Shown here piece by piece: positions 26,574-34,800 of a stretch of DNA of 64,000 nucleotides. This DNA comes from Candidatus Binatia bacterium (lineage in GTDB: Bacteria > Desulfobacterota > Binatia > Bin18): contig JAJDTY010000043.1 in the NCBI GenBank assembly GCA_022826945.1, positions 22,173 through 86,172 of the forward strand, read 5' to 3'. How positions within the stretch are numbered: position 1 is the stretch's first letter; every line of letters starts with the position of its first letter. The translations under genes were made by a program, and so were the position numbers. The notes beneath the pieces are model-generated. The model was not told the origin of the DNA, made no database searches, and saw nothing but the letters and a program-made list of their open reading frames with translations.

Positions 26574-28142
26574 TCAGACCTCTGGGGCTTCGCTTCCCAT
26601 GTCCTTGAGTTTGCCGCGTTCGACCTTACCCATGGAGTTACGCGGGATTTCGGTCAGGAATCGATACAGGCGTGGGCGCTTATACGGCGCAAGGTCCTGT
26701 TCGGCGCGTTTACGCAGCCGGTCTTCAAGGGTCGCCGCATCCTGGTCAGCCTGGGGAACGATGAAGGCTGCGACTTTTTCGCCTAAATCCGCATCCGGCA
26801 CACCGGCAACCGCACACTCACGCACGCCGGCCTGGGTCTCCAATGCGGCTTCGACCTCACCCGGCGTAACATTGGTTCCCCCCACAATGATGAGTTCCTT
26901 CATCCGGCCGTTGATGGACAGATAGTTGTCTGCGGATAAGACGCCCAAATCGCCGGTACGAAACCAGTCGTCACAGAAGGCCGTCGCGGTGGCCTCCAGA
27001 TTGTTCCAGTAGCCGCTGAAGACGTTCGGCCCACGCACCCAGATTTCTCCGGTCTCCCCTGGCGAGAGCGGCTGCTTGGTATGTGGGTCGAAAACCCCAA
27101 CCTCGATCCCCGGCAAGGCCAGACCGACCGTGCCGGGGCGGCGCTCTCCGTCTAGGGGATTGGACGTATTGATCGCCGTCTCGGTCAGACCATAACGCTC
27201 GACAATGCGGAAGCCCGACTGCTCTTCAAAACGCCGGAAGGTCTCCGGCGAAAGCGGTGCGGAGCCGGAGATAAACACCCGCATTGAGGCATAGGACACG
27301 TCCCCGGCCAGCTCGACCATGCGTTCAACCATGCGATGATACATGGTCGGGACACCCATAAACACGCTGATGCGCTGTCGCGCCAATGCGGTCAGAACGA
27401 CCACGGGGTCGAAGCGGTCCAGCAGCACGGCCACGTTGCCAACATAGAGCGTTCCATACAAGCCGAGGCCTAGGCCGTGCAGATGATGCGGCGGCAGGGC
27501 ATGCAACAGACGGTCCTCAGCGCTCATTTGCCAGGTATCGACCAACAAGGATTGAAGATTGGAGCCGATATTGTGATGAGTCAGCCCAACACCTTTAGGT
27601 TGCCCGGTCGTTCCACTAGTGAACAGCAGCAAGGCAACCGCGTCATTCGAGCCGATATAGGGTTCAGCGCCAGATTGATAACCGGCCAGCACATTGGCTA
27701 ACGCGACGGTATGCGGCGGAATATCGTCTGGCGCTTCATCCTGGGTGGCGACCCACCACGGTCCGTTGACCGCGGTGACAATCTCCGGCGAACGGTTGAC
27801 CGTTGACGCGGTCGTAATCGCCAGTTTGACCTCGGCCTGCTTCAGGACGGCTTCGGTCTCGACTGCGGAGAGCGCGGGGTTGAGCGGAACCACACCGGCC
27901 CCAACACCAAGAATGGCCAAGTGCGCGGTGACCAGACCGGTGGCTTTGCCCAGCGACAGGGCAACCCGGTCACCCGGCCGGATACCGGCGTCGCGCAGAG
28001 CGGCCATCCACAGCGATGCCTCCGTGAGCAAGGCGCCGCGGGTTTGCCGCCAAATGACTTCTCCCGAAGGCGCGAGATGTTCAAACAGTACGCGGTCTGC
28101 GTCGTGAGAAAGCTGGTTCCAGAAATGCTGCACCAAATTCAT
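26574..28142 (-). CDS. AMP-forming acyl-CoA synthetase
   Basis: A 522-residue adenylate-forming ligase that would activate a carboxylic acid with ATP and CoA. The P-loop-like motif is LLLFTSGTTGQPKGV. ERYGLTET, GEIWVRGPNVFSGYWNN, WFRTGDLG and KELIIVGGTNVTPGEVE follow in order, and the catalytic Lys lies in NSMGKVERG near the end. The ATG at 28142 (MNLVQHFWNQL) is chosen because family members begin there; the open frame continues upstream without a ribosome site. It resembles malonyl-CoA or medium-chain synthetases, without enough signal to decide. It is probably co-transcribed with the FAH gene. Confidence 0.92.
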   Translation of the reverse strand: MNLVQHFWNQLSHDADRVLFEHLAPSGEVIWRQTRGALLTEASLWMAALRDAGIRPGDRVALSLGKATGLVTAHLAILGVGAGVVPLNPALSAVETEAVLKQAEVKLAITTASTVNRSPEIVTAVNGPWWVATQDEAPDDIPPHTVALANVLAGYQSGAEPYIGSNDAVALLLFTSGTTGQPKGVGLTHHNIGSNLQSLLVDTWQMSAEDRLLHALPPHHLHGLGLGLYGTLYVGNVAVLLDRFDPVVVLTALARQRISVFMGVPTMYHRMVERMVELAGDVSYASMRVFISGSAPLSPETFRRFEEQSGFRIVERYGLTETAINTSNPLDGERRPGTVGLALPGIEVGVFDPHTKQPLSPGETGEIWVRGPNVFSGYWNNLEATATAFCDDWFRTGDLGVLSADNYLSINGRMKELIIVGGTNVTPGEVEAALETQAGVRECAVAGVPDADLGEKVAAFIVPQADQDAATLEDRLRKRAEQDLAPYKRPRLYRFLTEIPRNSMGKVERGKLKDMGSEAPEV

Positions 28143-28440
28143 GAGTGCCCCGTGTACCACACCTGCTCGGAGGGAAACAAGCAGCCGAGACTCCCCGATT
28201 GGGCAAGAATCCGCTAGAAAATCAGGGATATCCCAGCCACCCACTGACGCGCCGACCCTGTCCGCGCTCCAGCCCCCGCACTCCTCACCACAGCCCGCCG
28301 ACAGGGTCTGACCACGCTCATACAGGACGGCGTGATGAAATGTATTCAGGGTCTGACCGATGATAAACAGGTACAGGCTGTAGCCATACGCTAAGATCCA
28401 TTCCTCATCATTGATATCACTCGGAGGGGCGCGGCTGGCA
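28143..28440. other. gap holding a stop-free frame between the lipoprotein and synthetase genes
   Basis: On the minus strand this stretch has no stop codon in the frame of the downstream synthetase. It reads APPSDINDEEWILAYGYS, then LYLFIIGQTLNTFHHAVLYE. The frame has no ATG or GTG start until near 28244. The short word GTCAGACCCTG occurs twice. It may be a lost C-terminal extension of the lipoprotein, a remnant, or chance in GC-rich DNA. I do not call a gene here. Confidence 0.3.
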
Positions 28441-29520
28441 TCATCTGACGGGCAGGGTCAGGGTCGGTCCCTGGGCTCTGGTCTGTCCCGCTTGCAGGTC
28501 AAACAGTTGGCGCAGCAGCATAAAGGTCGATTTGGATTCCAGGTCCGTGTCTTCAATATAAAACCAATGGCCTCGGTAGTAGGTCGCGATATAGGCGTTA
28601 TCGGGCCGTTCGGCCGTGGTTCTGATCCTGAAGCGACGACCGGCGGGCGTATGCGTCCAGTCGAATATCCCCCCGGTTTTCGATGTGGTGCTAGTCACCA
28701 GTCCATCGACCTGGTGTTGCTCGGGTGTTTCCACAGTCTGAGAGAGATAATACAGCAGGCCGGAGATAGAGCGGGGGCGAACCGCCCACTGCGTCTGGTT
28801 CACCTCAAGGAAATCCGTGCTCAGATCAAAGTCCTTGACCTCCCGGTCGAGTTGGAGCAGCGCATAGATGCGGTCGATTTCCTGTTGGTGGTGCACATCA
28901 TCCACGACCAACCGTACCCTGATACCGGGGGAGTCGTGCTGGTGGGTTGTGCCGATTTCGATGAGCTGGCGCTTTTGTAAAACGGACAGCGCTTCCAGCA
29001 GGTGGTTGAATGCTTCATAGTCCGGCTCCTGCTGCGGGGTTGGCCCGGAGGCGCTGGGCGCATTGTACAGGTTGTTGATCCTTTCAAAGCACAAGCCGAA
29101 CACCCGGTCGATCTTCCACCCGGACTGGGTCAGCACGAGAATGGCTTCGAGTTGGAGGGGGCTGAGAAGACTCTTTAGCAGGTTTTCTCCCTGTAACGGT
29201 GTATAGGAGATGGTCGGGTTATCGGCATAGCCCAGGCCGACGCCGGGGCTCAGGGAGTCCCGGGTGCCGAAATTCAGCGCGGCGTCAACTCCGGCACTGG
29301 CTTGCAGAGACAAACTCGTAGTGACGCTGCCTATTTCCAGAAAAAACGTGACATCCCGGTACCGCATCCGCACCAGGTTCTGGAGCATCTGCTCATTGAT
29401 CGACGCGATAATGGCTTCGTTATAAGCCGGATGGGTGCGTTCGACGGCTTGCGGCCCGAAGGTCGCCAGGCAGCCTGACAACAGGCTGGTCAAGACACTG
29501 AGCAGGAACAGGGATGGCAT
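28441..29520 (-). CDS. hypothetical outer-membrane lipoprotein
   Basis: A 359-residue protein with a lipoprotein signal: a short hydrophobic stretch ending LLSGC, with Cys17 as the likely lipid-bearing residue. The next part (HPAYNEAIIASINEQMLQNLVRMRYRDVTFFLEIGSV region) is a conserved-looking helix-strand block. A Gly/Ala-rich section around residues 75-100 could be membrane-facing. I know similar hypothetical lipoproteins in other Gram-negatives, but no function. It lies on the same strand just upstream of the synthetase gene and downstream of a toxin-antitoxin pair. Confidence 0.8.
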   Translation of the reverse strand: MPSLFLLSVLTSLLSGCLATFGPQAVERTHPAYNEAIIASINEQMLQNLVRMRYRDVTFFLEIGSVTTSLSLQASAGVDAALNFGTRDSLSPGVGLGYADNPTISYTPLQGENLLKSLLSPLQLEAILVLTQSGWKIDRVFGLCFERINNLYNAPSASGPTPQQEPDYEAFNHLLEALSVLQKRQLIEIGTTHQHDSPGIRVRLVVDDVHHQQEIDRIYALLQLDREVKDFDLSTDFLEVNQTQWAVRPRSISGLLYYLSQTVETPEQHQVDGLVTSTTSKTGGIFDWTHTPAGRRFRIRTTAERPDNAYIATYYRGHWFYIEDTDLESKSTFMLLRQLFDLQAGQTRAQGPTLTLPVR

Positions 29521-29527
29521 AGGAGAG

Positions 29528-29998
29528 TCACTCTCCCAACTCTTTCAGAAATCCTTCGACGAACCTACGGCTATAACGGAACCCTTCGACCTGCATATGT
29601 TCGAGAAAAGGACGGACAGCAGTAACGAAACCCCGTTGTTTTGCGCGGGCAAGGAGACCAGCCGTGCCGATGATGTTTACGCCTCGAGCCGTCGCAATAG
29701 CCCGAGCTGCTCGCTCGTCAAGGAGCAATTCGCTAGCTGTGATTTCTTCCGCAAGAGCAATAGCTTCGGTTTCTCCTGGATCAAGCAATGGTATAAGCTC
29801 TGGAGGAATGGTACGAACCCTTCGCGATTCCACCCAAGGAGCGTTTCGAATTTCTTCCGCTCCAAGGCGGTTACCAGCTTGTGTCACCTCTCGCCATACT
29901 GCGTCTGGGATGAGAATGTACCCGATAATTTTTTGCAGCAAATCAAGCTCCCCGATACGCGCAAACGCAATTAGAGGAGTCGTGTTACTGACAATCAT
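29528..29998 (-). CDS. DUF3368-type PIN-like toxin
   Basis: A 156-residue PIN-related protein. It begins MIVSNTTPLIAFARIGELDLL, the DUF3368 hallmark. IPDAVWREVTQAGNRLG, LDPGETEAIALAEE and LLDERAARAIATARG carry the acidic residues expected of a PIN nuclease active site. The ATG at 29998 is used; the longer frame would overlap the antitoxin gene. It begins 4 bp after the stop of a UPF0175 antitoxin gene, the normal partner. It probably cuts RNA when the antitoxin is lost. Confidence 0.9.
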   Translation of the reverse strand: MIVSNTTPLIAFARIGELDLLQKIIGYILIPDAVWREVTQAGNRLGAEEIRNAPWVESRRVRTIPPELIPLLDPGETEAIALAEEITASELLLDERAARAIATARGVNIIGTAGLLARAKQRGFVTAVRPFLEHMQVEGFRYSRRFVEGFLKELGE

Positions 29999-30002
29999 TC
30001 GA

Positions 30003-30266
30003 TTAAGACTCTCGCTGCGCGGCCTGGACTTCCGCCTTTGCATCTTCGACCGAGAGGTCAAAAGCCGGAACTCTTCGCGCGCTCAGGGCGTCGAGAAAGT
30101 CTAGGCGGTTCATGCCAGCAAACCTAGCGGCTTGACCCAGAGACAGACGCTTCTCCCCAAAATAATAGACAGCCGCAACCAGCCGTATCTCTTGGGACAG
30201 TTCGGCCGGCTGCTCGCGAAGAGTAACGAGTAAATCTTCAGGAATGTCCAGAGACACGTTTGGCAT
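30003..30266 (-). CDS. UPF0175-family antitoxin
   Basis: An 87-residue protein that binds DNA and neutralises the adjacent DUF3368 toxin (family knowledge). It begins MPNVSLDIPEDLLVTLRE and contains VAAVYYFGEKRLSLGQAARFAG followed by MNRLDFLDALSARRVPAFD, the UPF0175 helix-turn-helix and tail. The stop lies 4 bp before the toxin start, so the pair is co-translated. GAGGTAAAAAATC precedes the ATG. Upstream lies a decayed region of about 900 bp. Confidence 0.92.
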   Translation of the reverse strand: MPNVSLDIPEDLLVTLREQPAELSQEIRLVAAVYYFGEKRLSLGQAARFAGMNRLDFLDALSARRVPAFDLSVEDAKAEVQAAQRES

Positions 30267-30562
30267 GATTTTTTACCTCCGTACTCTGTTGGCGATCAAA
30301 CTCCTACGGGCTGAGGGACGTAATAGGGGAGACGAGTCCAATACATTCTCCTCGTTATATTGGTCTGCCGTCTGAGAATGTAGTCTGTTATCACACTGGC
30401 TGACCCCAGTATACAAAACGTGCTCAGCATGAAAACTCGTTGCATCCCCTCTTTTCCCTTCTCCGATCCGCGTCGAACTGTTCTTCCCTCCCACCGGCAA
30501 TGGAAACCAATCCTGAGCCAGTGTTCGTTTTGACGGCCTATCAGGTCTCACGGAGCTAGGCA
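30267..30562. other. gene-free stretch upstream of the toxin-antitoxin pair
   Basis: About 300 bp between the UPF0175 antitoxin start and the DUF2283-like fragment at 30563. I see no convincing gene, hairpin or repeat. The promoter of the minus-strand toxin-antitoxin pair should lie at its left end. A 109-codon open frame spans it on the minus strand but has no ribosome site or recognisable motif. Confidence 0.35.
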
Positions 30563-30808
30563 TGGGATCAATTAGAATCGTGTATGACATGGAAGGAGAC
30601 ATTCTTGACGTGGATTTTCGGCTTACCGGCGAAAAGCCTCAAACAGCTCCCTTCTCAATGGCAGACCGAGGTGGTCAAGCTCCTGACACGCGAGCCACTC
30701 AAATGTCTGCTGACCTGCCTTGATGAGAAGGCGCTTCGTTTTCAGGTTATCGAACCAAAAGTAAAAGAACTGGCCACTGAACCCATGAGGCGGAGCGCTT
30801 CGGCATAG
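30563..30808 (+). pseudogene. broken DUF2283-like small protein
   Basis: From the ATG at 30563 one frame reads MGSIRIVYDMEGDILDVDF, which resembles the start of DUF2283-type small proteins often found beside UPF0175/DUF3368 pairs. That frame stops after 57 codons. A second frame over the same DNA continues with VVKLLTREPLKCLLTCLDEKALRFQVIEPKV (split here for length), like the C-terminal part of such a protein. The simplest reading is a gene broken by one or more indels. Similarity is judged by eye only. Confidence 0.35.
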
Positions 30809-31183
30809 CGTTCGTTTCATCTCGCCCGTCTCTTTTTTTCGAGACTCGACCTACTCAAGCCGGGCAAAAAGGGATTAACTTCCTTTCTCAAAAGAGCGAC
30901 TGACACGCAATGCCCTCTATTCGTTGTATTGGTACGTCGCCTTTCCCCTAATGATTCGCCCGTAGGTAACGGACAATTTCCATCATTACCTTGCAGTCAA
31001 CTTCGTTGTCGCGAGCAACCTCATTCATGAGTGGCAACTTGGTCATCGACACGCCTTGCGCCACCCCTGCAAGGAGGTGGTCCTTAGGATCGAATTGACA
31101 CGGCGCCCCGAATTGCGCAAAGTGGAGCGCTGAAATATGGACAGAACTGGTTAGAGGAACGCACTGCGCCACAAGGAGGAGTC
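30809..31183. other. decayed stretch with a minus-strand gene remnant
   Basis: Between the DUF2283-like fragment and the amidohydrolase gene. A minus-strand frame at 30948-31172 ends LMNEVARDNEVDCKVMMEIV followed by RYLRANH. This looks like the C-terminal end of an RNase-H-like or RecB-type nuclease, which commonly ends with an NEVDC motif, but the rest of the gene is missing. Low GC and the broken neighbour suggest an old mobile insertion that has eroded. Confidence 0.35.
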
Positions 31184-32866
31184 ATGGCCTACGATATCGT
31201 CATTAAAAACGGGACCGTCATTGACGGCACCGGCAGCCAACAACGACACGCAGATGTTGCCATCCAGGGCGACCGGATTGCTGAAATCGGTACGGTGACC
31301 GGCGCAGCCAAACGAACCATCGATGCTGAAGGCAAGCTCGTCACCCCCGGTTTTGTTGATATTCATACCCACCTGGACGCCCAGATCTGGTGGGACCCTG
31401 CGGTCTCCTCCTCGTGCTGGCACGGCGTGACCTCGGTTGTCATGGGCAACTGCGGTGTGACGTTTGCTCCGTGCCGTCCGCAGGACCGGGACTATCTGGC
31501 CCATCTGATGGAATCGGTGGAAGATATTCCCGCGGCGAGCATTACCGAAGGCATGCCCTGGAAATGGGAAACCTACGGGGAATATCTCAAGGCGCTCGAT
31601 ACGGCTCCCAAGGGAGTCAACGTCGGCGGCATGGTTGGCCATTGTGCGGTCCGCTATTGGGCCATGGGTGAAGAAAGCCTGGAAAACACCCCCGCCAGCC
31701 CCGAGGCCATTGGCAAGATGCACGATATTGTCGCCGAAGCCATTGCCGGCGGGGCGCTCGGATTTTCCACCTCACGGACCATTCTCCACCGTACCCCGGA
31801 GGGGCAGCCCGTTCCCGGTACGTTTGCCGAGTTTGACGAGTTGATGGGAATCGCCAGCGCGCTCGGCGAGCTGCAACGCGGCGTGGTCGAGGCCGCTCCG
31901 GGTATCGACAGCGGCAGCCAGGAAGACCTGCAACGCGAAGTGCACTGGATGACGGAAGTCAGCCTGGCCACCGGCCGACCCGTGACCTTCGGCCTGGCCC
32001 AGAGCCGCCCCCATCCGGCGGCGTATGCGTCCATGCTGGACCAGATCAACGCCAGCGCCGAGCGCGGGGCCAAAGTCTTTGCCCAGTCCACTACACGGGG
32101 TATTGGGGTGCTGTTCGGCTTTGTCAATCGGACGCCCTTTGACCGGGCTCCGGCGTGGAGAGCCCTGCGCAGCCTGAGCCTGTCCGACAAAGTCGCCAAA
32201 CTACGCGATCCGGCCTATCAAGCACGGATGATACAGGAAGCCAAGGACGATCCACCGCCGATTGATTTCAGCCAGATCTTTGTCCTGCCCCAAGGCGAAG
32301 TGCGCTATGACCTGGGTACATCGGACAGTCTCCAGACCCATGCCGACCGCCTTGGAGTAAGTCCAGGCGAAGCCTTTATTGCCCTGTCTCTCGAAAATAA
32401 CGGCGAGACGCTGTTCAACTACCCCTTCCTCAACCCACAGTTCGAGGCCGTGCAGCACATGCTGGATCATCCGCAGGTCGTTATTGGCTTGGGCGACTCC
32501 GGCGCCCATTGCGGGCAGATCATGGATTCCAGCCTGCCGACCTATTTTCTGAAGTATTGGGTCAAGGAACGCGAACACTTCGCGCTCGAACAGGCCATCC
32601 ATATGCTGACCGCGGAACCGGCCCAACTGTTCGGCATTCATGATCGGGGCGTGCTGCGTGAAGGCGCTTACGCCGATGTGAACGTTATCGATTATGACAA
32701 CCTGCGTCTGCCGCCGCCGACCTTTGTGTACGATTTCCCTGCCGGAAGCGGGCGATATATTCAAAAGTCTTCGGGCTATGAGTACACCCTGGTCAACGGC
32801 CAGGTCTTTATGGAAGGGCTCGATCATACCGGTGCGTTTGCCGGGCAGGTGCTGCGCAGCGCGTAG
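31184..32866 (+). CDS. N-acyl-D-amino-acid deacylase-family amidohydrolase
   Basis: A 560-residue zinc amidohydrolase of the D-aminoacylase type. Metal residues are visible: His61 and His63 in DIHTHLDAQ and Cys90 in MGNCGVTFAP, the bridging cysteine typical of this family. LGDSGAHCGQIMDSS supplies the late Asp. The urease-type beta-sandwich is built from residues 1-55 (YDIVIKNGTVIDGTG) and the C-terminal DRGVLREGAYADVNVIDYD. AAGGAGGAG precedes the ATG. It may deacylate D-amino acids or open a ring amide. It ends just before a rho-independent terminator. Confidence 0.93.
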   Translation: MAYDIVIKNGTVIDGTGSQQRHADVAIQGDRIAEIGTVTGAAKRTIDAEGKLVTPGFVDIHTHLDAQIWWDPAVSSSCWHGVTSVVMGNCGVTFAPCRPQDRDYLAHLMESVEDIPAASITEGMPWKWETYGEYLKALDTAPKGVNVGGMVGHCAVRYWAMGEESLENTPASPEAIGKMHDIVAEAIAGGALGFSTSRTILHRTPEGQPVPGTFAEFDELMGIASALGELQRGVVEAAPGIDSGSQEDLQREVHWMTEVSLATGRPVTFGLAQSRPHPAAYASMLDQINASAERGAKVFAQSTTRGIGVLFGFVNRTPFDRAPAWRALRSLSLSDKVAKLRDPAYQARMIQEAKDDPPPIDFSQIFVLPQGEVRYDLGTSDSLQTHADRLGVSPGEAFIALSLENNGETLFNYPFLNPQFEAVQHMLDHPQVVIGLGDSGAHCGQIMDSSLPTYFLKYWVKEREHFALEQAIHMLTAEPAQLFGIHDRGVLREGAYADVNVIDYDNLRLPPPTFVYDFPAGSGRYIQKSSGYEYTLVNGQVFMEGLDHTGAFAGQVLRSA

Positions 32867-32894
32867 GGCTTTCTCTACAGAGTCTGCCGAGGAG

Positions 32895-32919
32895 GGGCGG
32901 CCAGTAGGTCGCCCTTTTT
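32895..32919 (+). terminator. rho-independent terminator after the amidohydrolase
   Basis: A stem of GGGCGGCC and GGTCGCCC (8 pairs, one G-T) around the loop AGTA, followed directly by TTTTT. It lies 28 bp after the amidohydrolase stop. The CYTH gene starts only 10 bp beyond the T-run, so its promoter would have to overlap the hairpin, or it depends on read-through. Confidence 0.75.
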
Positions 32920-32928
32920 GTCGTTCGT

Positions 32929-33459
32929 ATGTCCCCGGTCACCATCGTTGAAATCAAGGCACGCTGCACGCAGGCCCAGCGGGTCCGGGACTATCTGCGC
33001 TCGCACGGCGCGGACGTGCGAGGCGTCGACTACCAGACGGACACTTATTTTCAGGTTCCGCACGGACGACTCAAGCTCCGGGAAGGTCAACTTGAAAACG
33101 CCCTCATCTACTACGAGCGTCCCGATCAGGAGTCGGCCAAACAATCGAACGTTCTCTTAACCAAGACGCAGCCGGATTCGGCACTCAAAGCCCAACTCGC
33201 CCAGGCCCTAGGTGTCCTTGTTGTGGTCAAAAAGCAACGAGAGATTGCGTTCATCGACAACGTCAAATTTCATATCGATAACGTCGAAGGGCTCGGACAC
33301 TTTGTCGAGATCGAAGCCATTGATAGCGAAGGCACTCTCAGCCAAGAGCAGCTCCTCGCCCAGTGCCAATCATTTCAGGCCGGACTGGGAATCCAGCCAC
33401 ACGATCTTGTTGCCGGATCGTATAGTGATTTACTCCTCGCCCAGGCGAAGCGCGCATAG
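32929..33459 (+). CDS. CYTH-domain protein (class IV adenylate cyclase-like)
   Basis: A 176-residue CYTH fold. It starts MSPVTIVEIKARC, the ExExK-type signature in the CyaB-like form EIKA. TDTYFQVPHGRLKLRE, ALIYYERPD and KQREIAFIDNVKFHIDNVEGLGHFVEIEAI follow; these strands line the tunnel with charged residues that bind triphosphates and metal. It is probably a cyclase or a triphosphatase; the two cannot be told apart here. No ribosome site is visible before the ATG, which follows a T-rich terminator tail, so initiation is unusual. Confidence 0.88.
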   Translation: MSPVTIVEIKARCTQAQRVRDYLRSHGADVRGVDYQTDTYFQVPHGRLKLREGQLENALIYYERPDQESAKQSNVLLTKTQPDSALKAQLAQALGVLVVVKKQREIAFIDNVKFHIDNVEGLGHFVEIEAIDSEGTLSQEQLLAQCQSFQAGLGIQPHDLVAGSYSDLLLAQAKRA

Positions 33460-33522
33460 ATGGGGGGCGGCCTCCCTCAATCAGAATATCATGGTGTCAG
33501 ACCCTCAGCAGCCCATTCCATA

Positions 33523-34236
33523 CTACTCCGCCCCGGCCCGATGCGTTGCCGTCCACTGCTGGGACAAGTGCTGGGCTTCGGCGACCTGGGCCGGGGACAT
33601 CTCCTTAGCCACCAAGTCGCGAACCTCAAGTAACTTTTTGGGGCCGTTTGCGCCAGCAAGATTGAACCACATATAGGCCAGGATATAATCCTGCGGAACG
33701 CCCTCACCCTTGTAGTACATGCCGCCGAGACTAGACTGCGCCCTCACGTGTCCCTGCTCGGCGGCCCGACGATACCACACCGCCGCCTCCGCATAGTCCT
33801 GCGCTACGCCCTCGCCCGTATTGTACATGTAGCCAAGATTGAACTGGGCATTTGCGTGTCCGGCTTCAGCGGCCCGGCGATACCACCCCGCCGCCTCCGC
33901 ATGGTCCTGCGCCACGCCCTCATCCCTGTAGTACATGACGCCGAGGTTGAACTGGGCCTGAGCGTCTCCCTGCTCGGCAGCCCGACGATACCACACCGCC
34001 GCCTCCGCATAGTCCTGCGGGACGCCCTCACCCGTGCTGTACATATAGCCGAGACTGTACTGCGCATCCGCGTGTCCGGCTTCGGCGGCCACGCGGCAGG
34101 CAACGAACCGGGTTGCGGGTGCCAGATCAGTCTTGAAGCAGTCCGCAACCTCGATGTCTTCCGCCGCAACGGAATATGGAGCCGTGCAGACCCACAACAA
34201 GACGATACACACGGAAGACCAGAAAATAAGTTTCAT
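33523..34236 (-). CDS. secreted Sel1-repeat protein
   Basis: A 237-residue protein with a signal peptide (hydrophobic residues 3-22, cut near SVA-A). It contains four Sel1-like repeats of 36 residues, each reading close to GHADAQYSLGYMYSTGEGV followed by PQDYAEAAVWYRRAAE. The repeats are nearly identical at DNA level with a 108-bp period, which implies recent internal duplication. The last unit changes to ILAYMWFNLAGANG, the normal cap. Such proteins act as periplasmic scaffolds for protein contacts. Partner unknown. Confidence 0.92.
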   Translation of the reverse strand: MKLIFWSSVCIVLLWVCTAPYSVAAEDIEVADCFKTDLAPATRFVACRVAAEAGHADAQYSLGYMYSTGEGVPQDYAEAAVWYRRAAEQGDAQAQFNLGVMYYRDEGVAQDHAEAAGWYRRAAEAGHANAQFNLGYMYNTGEGVAQDYAEAAVWYRRAAEQGHVRAQSSLGGMYYKGEGVPQDYILAYMWFNLAGANGPKKLLEVRDLVAKEMSPAQVAEAQHLSQQWTATHRAGAE

Positions 34237-34359
34237 GGACGCTCTTTTCTCACTGTGCCACCATAGGAGTCCGGTTCAGGCGACCCGACCATTAGATACC
34301 GAATAACGTCCGGCATGACGAGAGCGGAACGGCATGGCGACAGCCTAGCGTGAATTGCT

Positions 34360-34776
34360 CTAGCCGCCTTTTCGCTGTCTTTCCCGCAAGGTCACACAGG
34401 TGCCGCTGGCTTTACAGACTAGGACCGGTTCTTCGAGCAGGTCCGCCGCCGAGTCGGAGATATCGGGGCGAGGTACAATCACCTTCCAGGCTTCGAATTC
34501 GAGTTGACGCGAGGTTCGTCCCACGCGGGTTATCCGCCCGGACACCTCAATAAAATCACCGGCATAAACCGGGGCGAGAAACTCCACATTGTCATAGGCG
34601 CGGAACAGCCCCTCATCCCCGTCCAGGCGGATACTCAATTCTGTCCCCACATCACCGAAGAGTTGCAACATCTTCGCACCATCGACCAGACCGCCCCCAT
34701 AGTGGGCGTCCGGGCCGTTCATACGGACCCGCAGCATGGCGGTCGGCAGGTTATCGACGGGCTCCATTCGTGGCAT
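34360..34776 (-). CDS. hotdog-fold 3-aminobutyryl-CoA ammonia-lyase-like (Kal) protein
   Basis: A 138-residue hotdog protein. [21 protein letters not shown] (written as two parts [12 protein letters not shown] and GGGLVDGAK), then [12 protein letters not shown] and [15 protein letters not shown], and [20 protein letters not shown] match the pattern of Kal from lysine fermentation, which removes ammonia from 3-aminobutyryl-CoA. No other lysine-fermentation gene (kamA, kce, kdd) is visible nearby, so the true substrate may be another CoA ester. It follows a molybdopterin oxidoreductase gene by 24 bp on the same strand. Confidence 0.7.
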   Translation of the reverse strand: MPRMEPVDNLPTAMLRVRMNGPDAHYGGGLVDGAKMLQLFGDVGTELSIRLDGDEGLFRAYDNVEFLAPVYAGDFIEVSGRITRVGRTSRQLEFEAWKVIVPRPDISDSAADLLEEPVLVCKASGTCVTLRERQRKGG

Positions 34777-34800
34777 GCCTGATTCCTCTTGAGCGGTGTC

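Noticed and set aside
30273..30602. Minus-strand frame of 109 codons
   Set aside because: No ribosome site, no motif, and it crosses the decayed region.
33750..34090. Regular repeats that might be a CRISPR array
   Set aside because: The 108-bp period equals 36 codons of the Sel1 protein, and there are no spacers.
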